Assembly: GCF_025961225.1 (NCBI RefSeq)
Contig: NZ_JAOQNG010000004.1
Location: forward strand, 589,001 to 653,000
Reading direction: 5' to 3'
DNA: 64,000 nucleotides
Origin: Azospirillum canadense
GTDB lineage: Bacteria > Pseudomonadota > Alphaproteobacteria > Azospirillales > Azospirillaceae
The position numbers were made by a program, and so were the translations under genes. The notes under the pieces were generated by a model that had not been told where the DNA came from, ran no database searches, and was given only the letters and a program-made list of their open reading frames with translations. Below are positions 15,001 to 20,762 of the stretch, piece by piece. The first letter of the stretch is position 1, and the number at the start of each line of letters is the position of its first letter.

Positions 15001-18000
15001 GGATGCGAGCAGCCCGACGCTCAGTGATACGGGCACCATCGGCTTCACCGATGTGGACCTGAGCAATACGCACACGGTGACGGTCGGCGCGGCTGCCGTC
15101 AGCACGTCTGCGAGCATCCCCACCGGCTTTGTGCCGGCTGGCGGTTTCGGCACGCTGACCGCCAGCGTCGTCGAGGATACGGCCGACCTGTCGAACGCCG
15201 GTCAGGTGACTTGGACCTTCACGGTCGACAACGCCGCAGTGCAAGGCCTCGCGGCGGGTGAGGTGGTGACCCAGGTCTACACGCTGACCCTGAAGGACAG
15301 CAGCGGTGCCACGGTGACGCGCGATGTCACCGTCACGATCACAGGCACGAACGACGCGCCGGTGATCGGCGTGGGCAAGACCACCGGTGCGGTGACCGAG
15401 GACGCCAGCACGCCGACTCTGACCGACGCGGGCACGATCGCTTTCACCGACGTGGATCTCAGCAACACGCACACGATCACCATCGGCACGGCGACGGTCA
15501 GCACCTCGGCCGGTGTGCCGTCCGGCTTTGTGCCGACAGGTGGCTTCGGCACGCTGACCGCCAGCGTCGTCGAGGACACCACGGACCTGAGCAGCGCCGG
15601 CCAGATCGCCTGGACCTTCACCGTGAACAACGCGGCCGTGCAGGGCTTGGCGGCTGGCGAAGTGGTGACGCAGGTCTACACGCTGACCCTGAAGGACAGC
15701 AGTGGGGCCACGGTTACCCGCGACGTTACCATCACGATCACCGGCACCAACGACACGCCCATCGTCGGCATCGACAAGCTGACCGGCGCCGTCACGGAGG
15801 ACGCGTCCGCCACGGTGCTGACCGACACGGGCACGGTCGACCTCGGCGACACGGATCTGTCCGACGCCCACGGAGTGTCGGTGGCATTCACCGGCACCAC
15901 CGGCTCGGCGCAGCTGGGCACGCTGACCGCCGTCGTTCAGGCGGACAGCAGCGGGACCGGCACGGGCGGCACGATCGCCTGGACCTACAGCGTGGACAAT
16001 GCCGCGGTGCAGTTTCTGGCGGCCGGCCAGACGGTGACGGAGACCTACACGCTCACCGTCTCCGACGGGAAGGGCGGCACCGTCACCCGCGACGTCAGCG
16101 TGACGATCACGGGCACCAACGACACCCCGCTGGTTGGCAGCGCGAAGCTGACCGGAGCGGTGACGGAGGACGCCGGCGGCGGCACGACCCTGACCGACAG
16201 CGGCACCATCGCCTTCACCGACGTGGACCTGACGGATGCGCACAGCGTCGCGGCGGCCTTCGTCTCAACCACCAACACGGGCACCGGCACGGGCCAGCTC
16301 GGCACGCTGACGGCGGTGCGGAGCGTGGACACCACGGGCAGCGGCACCGGCGGCGAAGTCACCTGGACCTACAGCGTCGACAACGCGGCGGTGCAGTTCC
16401 TGGCGGCCGGGCAGACGGTGACGGAGACCTACGCGGTCACCGTGTCGGACGGGCAGGGCGGGACCGTCACCCGCAACGTCACGGTGACCATCACCGGCAC
16501 AAACGACGCCCCGGTCATCGGCACCGCCAAGCTGACCGGTTCGGTCACCGAGGATACTGGGACTGGGGGCTCCGGCACGCTGACCGACATGGGCACCGTC
16601 GCCTTCGCCGACGTTGACCTGACCGACGCGCACAGCGTCACGGCCGCTTTCGTTTCGACGACGGGAAGCGGCGCGCTGGGCAGCCTGACCGCGGTGCGGA
16701 CGGCAGACACGACAGGCACGGGCACCGGCGGGCAGGTCACCTGGACCTACAGCGTCGACAACGCCGCCCTGCAATTCCTCCGCGCCGGGGAGACGGTGAC
16801 GGAGACCTACGCGATCACCGTCTCGGACGGGAAGGGCGGCACCGTCACCCGCAACGTGGTCGTCACCCTCACCGGTACCAACGACGCGCCGACCGTCACC
16901 GGCGATCCGCCCACCGCGTCGGGCAACGCCGGGCAGGAGATGGCGCTGACCGTCGACCGCGGGCGCTTCGCCGACGTGGATCGCGGCGACAGCCTGACCT
17001 TCACGGCGACGCTGGCCGACGGCCGTCCGCTGCCCTCCTGGCTGTCCTTCGACCCGGCGACGCTGACCTTCCGCGGGACGCCGCCGCAGGACGCCTCCGG
17101 CACGCTGGCGCTGACCCTGCGGGCCACCGACACGGCCGGCGCCTCCGTGACGCTGGGCGTGACCTTCACCATCACGGCGCAGGTGCCGCACACCGACACG
17201 CCGACGACGGGCACCCCGACGACAACGACGCCGACCACGCCCACCAATCCGGCCGCGACGCCGACCAATTCGGACTCGCTGATCACCGGGTCGAACAACG
17301 CCACGCCGAACGGGACCCTCGTCACCGGCACCACCCCGGCGGGCGACGGGCTGACCACCGGCTTCACCGCGAACCCCTTCACCCAGGTGCAGGCCGGTGA
17401 CAACGGCGGTTTCGGTGCCGGACTGGTGAACACCGCCAGCCTGCTGAACCGCCAAGGCAACGGCGACCTGTCCACATCGGCCATCTTCCGGCAGACCAGC
17501 CAAGCCAACGTGGAGCTGTTCCTCGCCGGCTCGGTCGGCAATCAGACCGTGTTGCCGGAGCAGCAGACGAGCTTCCAAGTGCCGAAGAACATCTTCCGGC
17601 ACACCAACCCGAATGAGCGTCTGGTCTACCAAGCGGTCCGGCCGGACGGCAGCCCGCTGCCCAATTGGCTGCAGTTCGACGCCCAGAACCTGTCCTTCCG
17701 CGGCGTGCCGCCGGCCCAGGCGCGCGGGGCGCTGGACATCGTCATCGTTGCCAAGGACAGCCGCGGCAACCAAGCGGCAGCCCAGTTCCGCATCCTGGTC
17801 ACCCAGGACCTGAACACCCAGGCCCCCATCGGCAACGGCCGAGGCGAGCAGCCGAGCGGCGGCGAGGGGCGGCCGCAGGCCCAGGGGCAGCAGCCTCCGG
17901 GCGAAGGCCAGGGACAAGGTCAGGGCCAGGGCGGAAACCCGAACGGAAGCCCGAACGGAAACCAGGGCGACGGGCAAGGCGGCGAGCCGGGGCAACCGAC

Positions 18001-18241
18001 GCTCCAGGTGCCGAAGGACCAGCGCGCCGATGCCGGGGCGCCGGACTCCATGGACGGCGCCGACGCATGGGCGACCGCGGGCCGCAGCGTCGCCGACGCG
18101 GCGCCCTTCGGCGCGGCGCCGCTCACCGGCCGCGCCTCCTTCACCGCACAGCTTCACGCCGCCGGCCGGCCCGGCCTGCTGGCGGAGGCGCGCACTCTCC
18201 TGAACGCGCTTCTCATCACCGACGACCGCAACGCCGCCTGA
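2..18241 (+). CDS. Giant repeat exoprotein/adhesin (Calx-beta, cadherin-like, VCBS), 5' truncated
   Basis: The frame is open from base 2, so the gene starts before the window; at least 6,079 residues are present. The first GTG at 89 lies inside a Calx-beta repeat and is not a credible start. Order seen: Calx-beta repeats (to about 530); long cadherin/Ig-like repeat blocks, many ending in VNDAP or TNDAP; seven tandem VCBS units (14156-16891); an Ig-like domain (about 16890-17190); a Thr/Pro linker (about 17200-17275); a second Ig-like domain (about 17440-17810); a Gln/Gly/Asn-rich linker; and a helical tail with the residues ASFTAQLHAAGRP. I noticed no cysteine and no RTX nonapeptide array (GGxGxDxLx). 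Such proteins are normally exported surface adhesins. The export-type genes that follow on the same strand support secretion. Its ligand is unknown. Confidence 0.9.
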   Translation, partial: VFAAGETSKTIIITVNGDLLFEGDESFDVVLSSAVGARIASGGASASGTVLNDDPAPPSVSITTPAVAAYEGQSGTTPFTFTVTRAGDLTRATTVAWSVVGSGGVPALASDFENGVFPSGTVTFAVGAATATITVNVAGDTTVETNETFTVQLISASNGTINGSGATAIGTIRNDDAPPPPSAEPSQILFVGQNPNSAVNAGTILEGSATGGLILGNDGDNTTPVMLSYSAAGTSTAQIVYTVLKLGANGSDWYGSLQIKVNGSWQTLSAYGTFTQADLDAGNVRFVPSDGEGFLSTFQFSVSTGAVDPVTRAPVRTVGTFSVFTTPVNDAPTATGSSDQTIKEGDTSYITTSMLSFADPDDAVNESYLENPTPGGVYDNNFALNHSASNPLQFQVTALPAHGTLQVYNGTAWVDVQMGTLYNASLLTGSAGTTGLRYIHNGGETRADSFSVTAVDRWGLASSPATVSFVLTNVNDGPQIAGTPAQADPTIGVDAPNAIGGAPTNDPITVEEGSRVQITAAMLQAYDPDSTAVQVQYRLTTATSYGQLMRSTNGTTFTVIGVGSSFTQQDVANGYIYYVHGGGESYQSNAATTYDDRFVFTLSDGDKEQTAREAWVYITPVNQAPTLTSPAADIPVISTTIGNNPITGFVAADPDITSSPDYQSTDRSNPVDETDIVTAIVRLRDAGNALLTDYTGITIQPGAGATVTLIDPDGAGAGAAYDGNGRVLVMKGSLAQVNAALAGLHIGFDTDRNAYYTVEVIIDDRARADDGTLTGGANGGLKNASGSVSVANTAVPGTNPDFTSGDFTGLTANVAIGTVRIFASSSNDQPTIGLPGAIQPTEDVRIQVIGSGRTVDFDDIEARLTNSNIQVTLSAAHGTVDVGTAGSAQTTGTNVTITGDGTATVTVTGKIADVKAFLNAGVWYLGDSNYNGADALTVTVSDLGTYGAGSGSSNVAQVAQGTIALTDFVDVNDDPTLNIGSGQIVIDRSSAVTITGFPALSSVITDVDDPTQTGQVVQVIVRLLDGSGVPLADTAAYGGITIGYTTSGSLTVVDRGAGAFDGQGRPLILRGTIAEVAAALRSLTLTVANSNGARDDTTLTLQVIVDDRTSDASGTVSATANGGALNQQLDGPSGTPSAIAAIVIDPYATTTSVLSLAPGLALNTAYAERSVYISGVNDPVVISAGNVTKTEGVTTIVLNATDGAFTLTDADTNGAINLTVTVTTTAGTFTAVGGPATLTSALNTNTITLTGSLANIQTSLRALTITLPDPDGAGGPATSADWNGSFTVTVAVTDMGNTGQRPGDLSGLGTDATSNPGQVSYTDGSSASLTTTRTITVTVSNVNDAPIRSGAATVTTLPNTQEDTASPPGATVSTLFAGSFSDAVDAAGASGANQFYGVAVVSSGTVSGGVWQYRLDTDNDGTLDGSWITIGSQTTSSALILDKYDAIRFLPNANWFGTPTGLTVRLIDDTGTPPTAGSTVNIGSGGGSTAYSNSSNAVTLNTSVVKVNDRPTASDTNLPNVAEDTASPTGSTVSSLFTGKYSDAADDQTAVGGGNDSTALAGIAIVGNTTPATQGVWQYRYDANQDGDYNDGGVETWTTIAANTYSDASALILPAAAQLRFLPGTDFNGTVTPLSVRVADGEGAAITAVSVGVDLTGSLGATSRWSGDATTAIGVTVTPVNDAPTITAAALGSPISLAEAAGVGTGSSSQLLVTVSAVDDAADFLYLASDNFGGGVIGATMATWYTGDTLTVVDGTYSGKAVTYASGQVKVDGTVVGTVAGGSGSTALSITLNSSADAAAVQAVIQAIAYRTTSDNPTANGTHNSRTVNFTFSDGANNNQSGGSALSTNPSPFVSATIQFTPVNDPPVVDLNGASAGSDNTVTFTDPANGTPAAVNIAASATLSDPDNSNLSSMHLVVGGLQDGAFETLTIGGVSFTLNQDYSNVTAGAFKVSYVASTGTFTILPGSGNMATVAAFQTLLRGITYLNTDDDPTGTSRTVDVYVTDANDDDASATGLDSNTPRTTITIVANNDQPRITGLSTTATFGEDAIKAAARLDADGVITLVDADSTAYNNGTLTVTGMVSGEDHVSIPAAASAPANPATNQIWRDSSGAGTGVYAYDGAAWVQIGTVSTDTSTTFTITLNANATKARVEALIGALTYRNGSDAPTLSRTLSVTLTEAGGAGTTQAATIAVTVNPENDAPRVTASNVTVGEGAATLVLDATNANITVAEVDGVTSQAIKATVTLSTGTFSAVGGSGGTVAGTGTSTLTFTGITLAQLNARLKALTIAYPVVGGATAADWNGAITVTVVVEDLGNLGGRPATLEGDGNDATTGNGDYEYVDTSGGSTDAKLKTTRSFVVTVTPVNDAPAAAITGTYTVNEDSTLALGSTLAVSDALDVPFGSVANATITVTVGVAHGTLTLGSDTSTLTSGNGAATLTLSGTITAINTALQNLTYAPTHDYSGSDTLTLTVNDGGNGGTGVLSGTATKTITVNPVSDTPDLTINGTLNPSSAITVTGNEDSDISIATVIGETDTLGVDETISFKLDGIPAGWVVKDNGTPLTLVANGDGTFNTGVLTGDKLATLTIRPPQDWNAQQPGKTAPTLTITAYSSDQGATAATRTGVIILNVAPVSDDTVPTNDTNSLTEDTASVSKTAATGVLSNDSDVDLEQTLSVQGVATGNTGTALTNGTGVGSAVTGTWGQLTLNADGSYTYQLDTASVQFLRDGQTRTDVFTYTVNDTGKLGAAKTATLTITINGLNDAPVVDLNGAVAGTGTTLTYTEVDGTDSSTGSALWPSATLSDPDSGKLASLTITAGNILDGNAEILRIGGTDFALATSTGSPVTVTAGATSFQVSVVASGTGATITITPASGGAMALADTATLLSGITYRDTSDKPNTGSTRGFAVQVTDAGSNDDGTPVGTGLASNTATATVTVVTTNEAPVVDLNGAAAGSDNAVTYTEVANGTEPELAIAAAATLADVDNANLTRMVLTVGSVADGAHEFLTIGGTRFAIGTDVTAQIVDAGALGRFSVTIATAGSDRQVDIRALGAGSTATVDTKADFASLLQGITYSNTSDNPSGTRTVKVQVTDAGTDDAIAADDERVSNLPTTTISFVAVNDQPRFSGSYQDLTARENAVNVTGGAPVALIGNPAAVTLNDADSPNYVGGSITVSGLAADDVLSLPTTVTATDGAVRLSGGTTVQVYANGDWRSVGTLSGGNGATLTIAINGADAATYGTVANVERVIEALTYQNSSDRPTPGPRTLTISVNDGGAGIAGTTTLALTVVPENDRPVISSFGASGPTFTEDGAAVVLDADATLLDADIGDASGGPNDYRGVTLTFQRSGGTPNADDRFGFSGSAATTNSIYAVGTELRLANGTADPSDDLVIGSIDTTTAGRLRITLGGTAAVTQDVASRVVQAVTYTNLSENVDGVSAGPVSIDLTVDDRNGAAQVNQGDGSALAATATTSVTIVPVNEPIRTGTAPILTRLAYAENAAPQRLFNDAAVTITDNDNSTFNGGVVTASFTSGGQASDRLVVVGSGDAASNWISVSGANVLWDADGAGAGAPVVIGTLSGGTDAATPLTVALNGNAVPAAVQALIRQIAFVNGSDDPVGGAAAIRTVSVDVRNGAVGAATTQTATGLFTNTVLVTPENDAPVIDRADGSTILGTTITEWNGTGTYSNGGDTVSSLVALLGADAHDADNRAGGVGTPTDGLGLAVTGVLNTDGRWQYSTDGTSWTDIPAGTSATAALLLNPTDRVRFVPTALFNGDAGARLTLKLWDRTSTDTDTTADDANTTDGDRNKGDNDQFSDRTVVLTARVSAVNDAPVNTVPTTLTGIREDTAFTFSGSNAFSIADVDVNENPDVANRTLTITLTAQHGVLTLGDATSRAGVTFTSGDGVTDATVTATGTLANLQALLASVTYKGDANFNGTDSITITTNDRGNYGSGGALQDVDTVTFTVQAVNDAPTATSTAAVTLAPVAEDIDGTANTGSTVGNLFATRLTDAPDAVTNGSSANSFAGIAIVSGIADTAKGQWQYQIGGTGTWIDVGDRTPATALLLGSGDRLRFQPAGDFNGPAPQLGIRLVEDGGAALSGGTVVDLSGATATGAESHIADAANQLTLATSVTAVNDRPVVTGSGPVAIAVTEDTTPTGATFTSLLAGRYTDATDDQTAKGGSADATALSFVAIVGNASVAGQGTWQYLANGTTWTNIPTTGLSAASALVLDATTQVRFVPATDFHGAPGVLTLRLADGSANPVTASGSVTDLKDLSVDGGTGLTGRWSLGSVDLQPTVGNVNDAPTASGTAILPAIAEDTPVAGILGATVASLFGPLYGDAADDRTGVTGGADASTHTLAGVAIVGNAATAAQGQWWYSTDGTTWTQLPANLSDSNALVLPTTASLRFVPAADWNGTPGGLTVRLSDTTVNAAASGQTLAIGGTNQWSAATVTLGTSVTAVEDAIEAANDSNGILEDGAAPATGNVLANDFDRDSLGTIAPQTLYVTAIQGTGATASPIDTSANNSVTVNGRYGTLTIKRDGSYSYTLDSSLDVIQQLRQGQTLNDEVFTYTVDDVLAADGSNVGSAAVSRNLTITITGVNDVPVAKPDTGVIQEDATTAATGTVLANDVEIDVGDPGTVTAVGFGATAGTVGTVLAGGYGSLTLKADGTWSYAIDNGSAAVQALAAGETLTETFTYTVTDTAGATSSSTLTITITGTNDVPVIGTTGTSGAVVEDASSPTLTSGGTIGFTDLDLTNTHTVAVGAATVSTSTGIPSGFVPTGGFGTLTASVVEDATDASNAGQITWSFAVDNAAVQSLAAGEVVTQVYTLTLKDSSGATVTRDVTVTITGTNDAPVIGAGKTVGAVVEDASTPTLTDSGTIAFTDVDLSNAHTITVGAATVSTSAGVPMGFVPASGFGTLTASVVEDATDLSSAGQISWAFAVDNAAVQGLAAGETVTQIYTLTLKDSSGATVTRDVTITITGTNDTPVIGTTGTTGTTGAVVEDASSPTLSDTGTIGFTDVDLSNTHTVTVGAAAVSTSASIPTGFVPAGGFGTLTASVVEDTADLSNAGQVTWTFTVDNAAVQGLAAGEVVTQVYTLTLKDSSGATVTRDVTVTITGTNDAPVIGVGKTTGAVTEDASTPTLTDAGTIAFTDVDLSNTHTITIGTATVSTSAGVPSGFVPTGGFGTLTASVVEDTTDLSSAGQIAWTFTVNNAAVQGLAAGEVVTQVYTLTLKDSSGATVTRDVTITITGTNDTPIVGIDKLTGAVTEDASATVLTDTGTVDLGDTDLSDAHGVSVAFTGTTGSAQLGTLTAVVQADSSGTGTGGTIAWTYSVDNAAVQFLAAGQTVTETYTLTVSDGKGGTVTRDVSVTITGTNDTPLVGSAKLTGAVTEDAGGGTTLTDSGTIAFTDVDLTDAHSVAAAFVSTTNTGTGTGQLGTLTAVRSVDTTGSGTGGEVTWTYSVDNAAVQFLAAGQTVTETYAVTVSDGQGGTVTRNVTVTITGTNDAPVIGTAKLTGSVTEDTGTGGSGTLTDMGTVAFADVDLTDAHSVTAAFVSTTGSGALGSLTAVRTADTTGTGTGGQVTWTYSVDNAALQFLRAGETVTETYAITVSDGKGGTVTRNVVVTLTGTNDAPTVTGDPPTASGNAGQEMALTVDRGRFADVDRGDSLTFTATLADGRPLPSWLSFDPATLTFRGTPPQDASGTLALTLRATDTAGASVTLGVTFTITAQVPHTDTPTTGTPTTTTPTTPTNPAATPTNSDSLITGSNNATPNGTLVTGTTPAGDGLTTGFTANPFTQVQAGDNGGFGAGLVNTASLLNRQGNGDLSTSAIFRQTSQANVELFLAGSVGNQTVLPEQQTSFQVPKNIFRHTNPNERLVYQAVRPDGSPLPNWLQFDAQNLSFRGVPPAQARGALDIVIVAKDSRGNQAAAQFRILVTQDLNTQAPIGNGRGEQPSGGEGRPQAQGQQPPGEGQGQGQGQGGNPNGSPNGNQGDGQGGEPGQPTLQVPKDQRADAGAPDSMDGADAWATAGRSVADAAPFGAAPLTGRASFTAQLHAAGRPGLLAEARTLLNALLITDDRNAA
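14156..16891 (+). repeat. Seven tandem VCBS-type repeats inside the giant gene
   Basis: Unit borders, set at the Val/Ile codon after the TNDxP motif, give lengths of 399, 399, 408, 399, 369, 384 and 378 bases. The first four units are close at the DNA level. The third has 9 extra bases from a GGCACCACC triplication. Each unit carries an acidic VVEDAS or VTEDAS start, a VDNAAVQ segment and a TVTRDVT-TITGTND end. All length differences are multiples of three, consistent with in-frame duplication and loss. Confidence 0.9.
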
Positions 18242-18300
18242 ACCTCGCCCCCTGACCCCGCCGCCTAACCCTGCAGCATCACACAGAGCCTACGACCCGC

Positions 18301-19914
18301 ATGAGCCCCCACCGCATGCTACGCTCCCTCGGCCCGCTTGGCGCGGTCGCCTTCCTCGGAGCCTGTGCCGTCGCCCCGGCCCCGATCCAGCCGGAGGAGC
18401 ATCTGGCCCGCGCCAGGACCGACTACGCGCAACTCTACAAGGACCAGGCGCCGCTGGCCGGTCCGCTGACCGCGTCGGAGGCGGTGGCACGGGCGCTGAA
18501 GTACAACTACGACCAGCAGCTCGCCAGCGCGGAAGCGTCCATGCAGGCCAGCCAGTTCGACGTGGCGGTGACGAACATGCTGCCGCGGCTGGCGGCCAGC
18601 GCCGGCTACAACGTGCGCAACAACGAGAACGCGTCCTCGTCCCTGTCGGTGCTCACCCGACGGCAGTCGCTGGAGCCCTCGACGTCCCAGGACAAGGAGC
18701 GCGGCACCGCCGACCTGACCTTCTCCTGGAACCTGCTGGACTTCGGCGTCGGCTATTTCCAGGCGCGCCAGCAGGGCGACCGGGCGCTGATCGCGGTGGA
18801 ACGGCGCCGTCGCGTCATCAACAACATCGCCAAGGAGGTGCGCAGCGCCTATTGGCGCACGGCGACGGCGCAGCGCCTTCTGCCGAAGATCGACCCGCTG
18901 CTCGCCGACGCCGAGAAGGCGCTGAAAGCGAACGCGGAGATTTCCAGGAACTCGCTGGAGCCGGTGCTCCAGACGCTGGAATACCGCAAGAACCTGCTGC
19001 AGGTGATCACGCAGCTGCGCCGCCTGAAGTCGGACCTGTCGGTCGCCAAGGCGCAACTCGCGGCACTCGTCAACATCCCGCCGCGCACCGATTTTACGGT
19101 GGAGCTGCCGCCGGAGGTGCCGTCCTTCCCGCGCAGCCTGTCGGCCGATCTGCCGTCCCTGGAGCTGATCGCCCTGTCGCAGCGCCCTGAGCTGCGCGAG
19201 GAGGCCTATCAGGAGCGGGTGGACCGCAACAACCTGTACAAGGAAATGATCCGGCTGGTGCCGGGCCTGTCGGTGCTGGGCGGACTGAACTACGACAGCA
19301 ACTCCTTCCTCGTGAACAACCTGTGGGCCGAGGCGGGGATTCGCGCCACCTACAACCTCGTCAACCTGATCAGCGGCCCGATCGCCATCGACGCCGCCCA
19401 GAAGCAGATCGAGGTGTCGAAGGTCCGCCGCCTTGCCCTCAGCGTCGCGGTGCTGACCCAGGTGAATGTCAGCTACCAGCAGTATCTGCGCTCCGTGGAG
19501 ACGCTGGATTCGGCCCAGGAGATCTCGCAGGTGGAGGCGGGCATCGCCAAGGCCGTGTCGGACGGCGGTCTCGCCCAGGCGGAGCCGGAGTTCGAGCGCA
19601 TCCGCCGCGGCCTGTCGGCGGTCGCCGCGGAGCTGGACCGCGACCGCGCCTTCACCGACCTGCAATCGTCGCTCGCCAACCTCTACACCTCGCTGGGCTT
19701 CGACCCGGTGCCGGCTGCGGTGGAGACCGACGACCTGAAGGTGCTGACCGGCGTGGTGAAGCGCTCGCTCGACAACCTCGACGCCGGGCGCCTGCCGGAG
19801 ATCCCGCATCTGGAGCCGGTGGCCGACCAGACGTCCGAAAAGCCTAAAGCGGAGAAGCCGTCCGCGGCTCCGTCCGCCCCCTCCGCGCAACCCCAGACCG
19901 TTCCGGTGTCATGA
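18301..19914 (+). CDS. TolC-family outer-membrane factor, lipoprotein
   Basis: The product has 537 residues. It starts with a lipoprotein signal ending in the lipobox LGAC, with the lipid-bearing Cys at residue 22. The rest has the long helical pairs and two-fold repeat typical of outer-membrane efflux proteins, with heptad-like stretches around residues 60-100 and 180-250. Its role would be the outer-membrane channel of the export system for the giant protein. It follows the giant gene by 59 bases and overlaps the next gene by 4 bases (ATGA). No clear ribosome site precedes the ATG; an in-frame ATG at 18316 is an alternative that keeps the signal peptide. The C-terminal end is rich in Pro, Ala and Lys. 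Family assignment is good; the cargo is inferred from position. Confidence 0.85.
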   Translation: MSPHRMLRSLGPLGAVAFLGACAVAPAPIQPEEHLARARTDYAQLYKDQAPLAGPLTASEAVARALKYNYDQQLASAEASMQASQFDVAVTNMLPRLAASAGYNVRNNENASSSLSVLTRRQSLEPSTSQDKERGTADLTFSWNLLDFGVGYFQARQQGDRALIAVERRRRVINNIAKEVRSAYWRTATAQRLLPKIDPLLADAEKALKANAEISRNSLEPVLQTLEYRKNLLQVITQLRRLKSDLSVAKAQLAALVNIPPRTDFTVELPPEVPSFPRSLSADLPSLELIALSQRPELREEAYQERVDRNNLYKEMIRLVPGLSVLGGLNYDSNSFLVNNLWAEAGIRATYNLVNLISGPIAIDAAQKQIEVSKVRRLALSVAVLTQVNVSYQQYLRSVETLDSAQEISQVEAGIAKAVSDGGLAQAEPEFERIRRGLSAVAAELDRDRAFTDLQSSLANLYTSLGFDPVPAAVETDDLKVLTGVVKRSLDNLDAGRLPEIPHLEPVADQTSEKPKAEKPSAAPSAPSAQPQTVPVS

Positions 19915-20762
19915 CGCATCGTTTCACGGCGTGTTTCGCCGCCGCCTTCCTCCTGTCCGGCGCAGGCGCGGGAATGGCTGCGGAGGGCGGCGGGGACGCC
20001 CTGCCGCTCGTTGCCCGGGAGATCCGCGCCCAGGTCACGGCGCGCGTTGCCACGACCCTGTCCAGCCCGATGGCCGGACGCATCCGCGACCTGTCCATCG
20101 AGGACGGCGACCGCTTCAAGCAGGGCGAGGTGTTGGTCCGCTTCGACTGCGCGGTGCAGGAGGGGCAGCACGCCCGCGCGGTCGCGGTGCTGGAGAAGAA
20201 CCGCCAACTGCAGGAGGTCAACGAGCGGCTGCGCAAGCTGGGCTCGGTCAGCGTCAAGGAGATGAACGTCTCCCACGCCGATGTCGCCACCGCTGGGGCG
20301 GAGGTCAGCATCACGCGGGCCATGGTCGACCGCTGCACCGTCACCGCCCCCTTCGCCGGACGGGTCGCCGGCGTGTCGGTCAAGCGCTACCAGTTCATCG
20401 GGGAAGGCCAGCCGATGCTGGACATCCTCGACGACAAGCAGCTGGAGTTGGAAGCCATCATCCCGTCCCGCTGGCTGGTGTGGCTGGGCGTCGGCACCGG
20501 CTTCCAAGTGGAGGTGGACGAGACGGGCAAGACCTACCCGGCCAAGGTGTCGCGCCTGTCCGGCCGCGTCGACCCGGTCAGCCAGTCGGTGAAGATCTAC
20601 GCGTCGATCACCGGGGCGTCGGGCGATCTGTTGCCGGGCATGAGCGGGCGGGCGCTACTTTCGCCTCCCCAAAATTCGCCTGGGGAGAACACAACCGGTG
20701 GTGATGCGAAACCGGTAGAAGCGGCGCCTTCGGACACGCAACCGGTGGTCAAGACGCCATGA
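19911..20762 (+). CDS. Periplasmic adaptor (HlyD/RND membrane-fusion family)
   Basis: A protein of 283 residues with a type I signal peptide (about residues 1-23, ending GMAAEG). A biotinyl-lipoyl-like half motif is seen near residues 45-75 (SSPMAGRIRDLSIEDGDRF), then a short hairpin region, the second lipoyl half (VTAPFAGRVAGV), and a beta-barrel with a typical PGMSGRALL end. This is the short RND-type adaptor plan. It starts within the stop of the outer-membrane factor (ATGA), and the next gene starts within its own stop, so translation is probably coupled. It would bridge the inner-membrane components to the channel. No RND pump gene lies beside it. Confidence 0.82.
   Translation: MTHRFTACFAAAFLLSGAGAGMAAEGGGDALPLVAREIRAQVTARVATTLSSPMAGRIRDLSIEDGDRFKQGEVLVRFDCAVQEGQHARAVAVLEKNRQLQEVNERLRKLGSVSVKEMNVSHADVATAGAEVSITRAMVDRCTVTAPFAGRVAGVSVKRYQFIGEGQPMLDILDDKQLELEAIIPSRWLVWLGVGTGFQVEVDETGKTYPAKVSRLSGRVDPVSQSVKIYASITGASGDLLPGMSGRALLSPPQNSPGENTTGGDAKPVEAAPSDTQPVVKTP

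Noticed and set aside
8654..16243. A 2,529-codon open frame on the minus strand opposite the giant gene, and another of 1,293 codons at 4268-8149
   Set aside because: They mirror the codon bias of a high-GC repeat gene. The translations are Arg/Gly/Ala/Val/Asp-rich low-complexity with no domain, while the plus strand has clear repeats.
14156..16891. CRISPR-like regular repeats
   Set aside because: The repeats are about 400 bases, in frame and coding; no short direct repeats with unique spacers are present.
2..18241. RTX calcium-binding arrays in the giant protein
   Set aside because: No GGxGxDxLx nonapeptide series was found; the acidic repeats are VCBS and cadherin-like.
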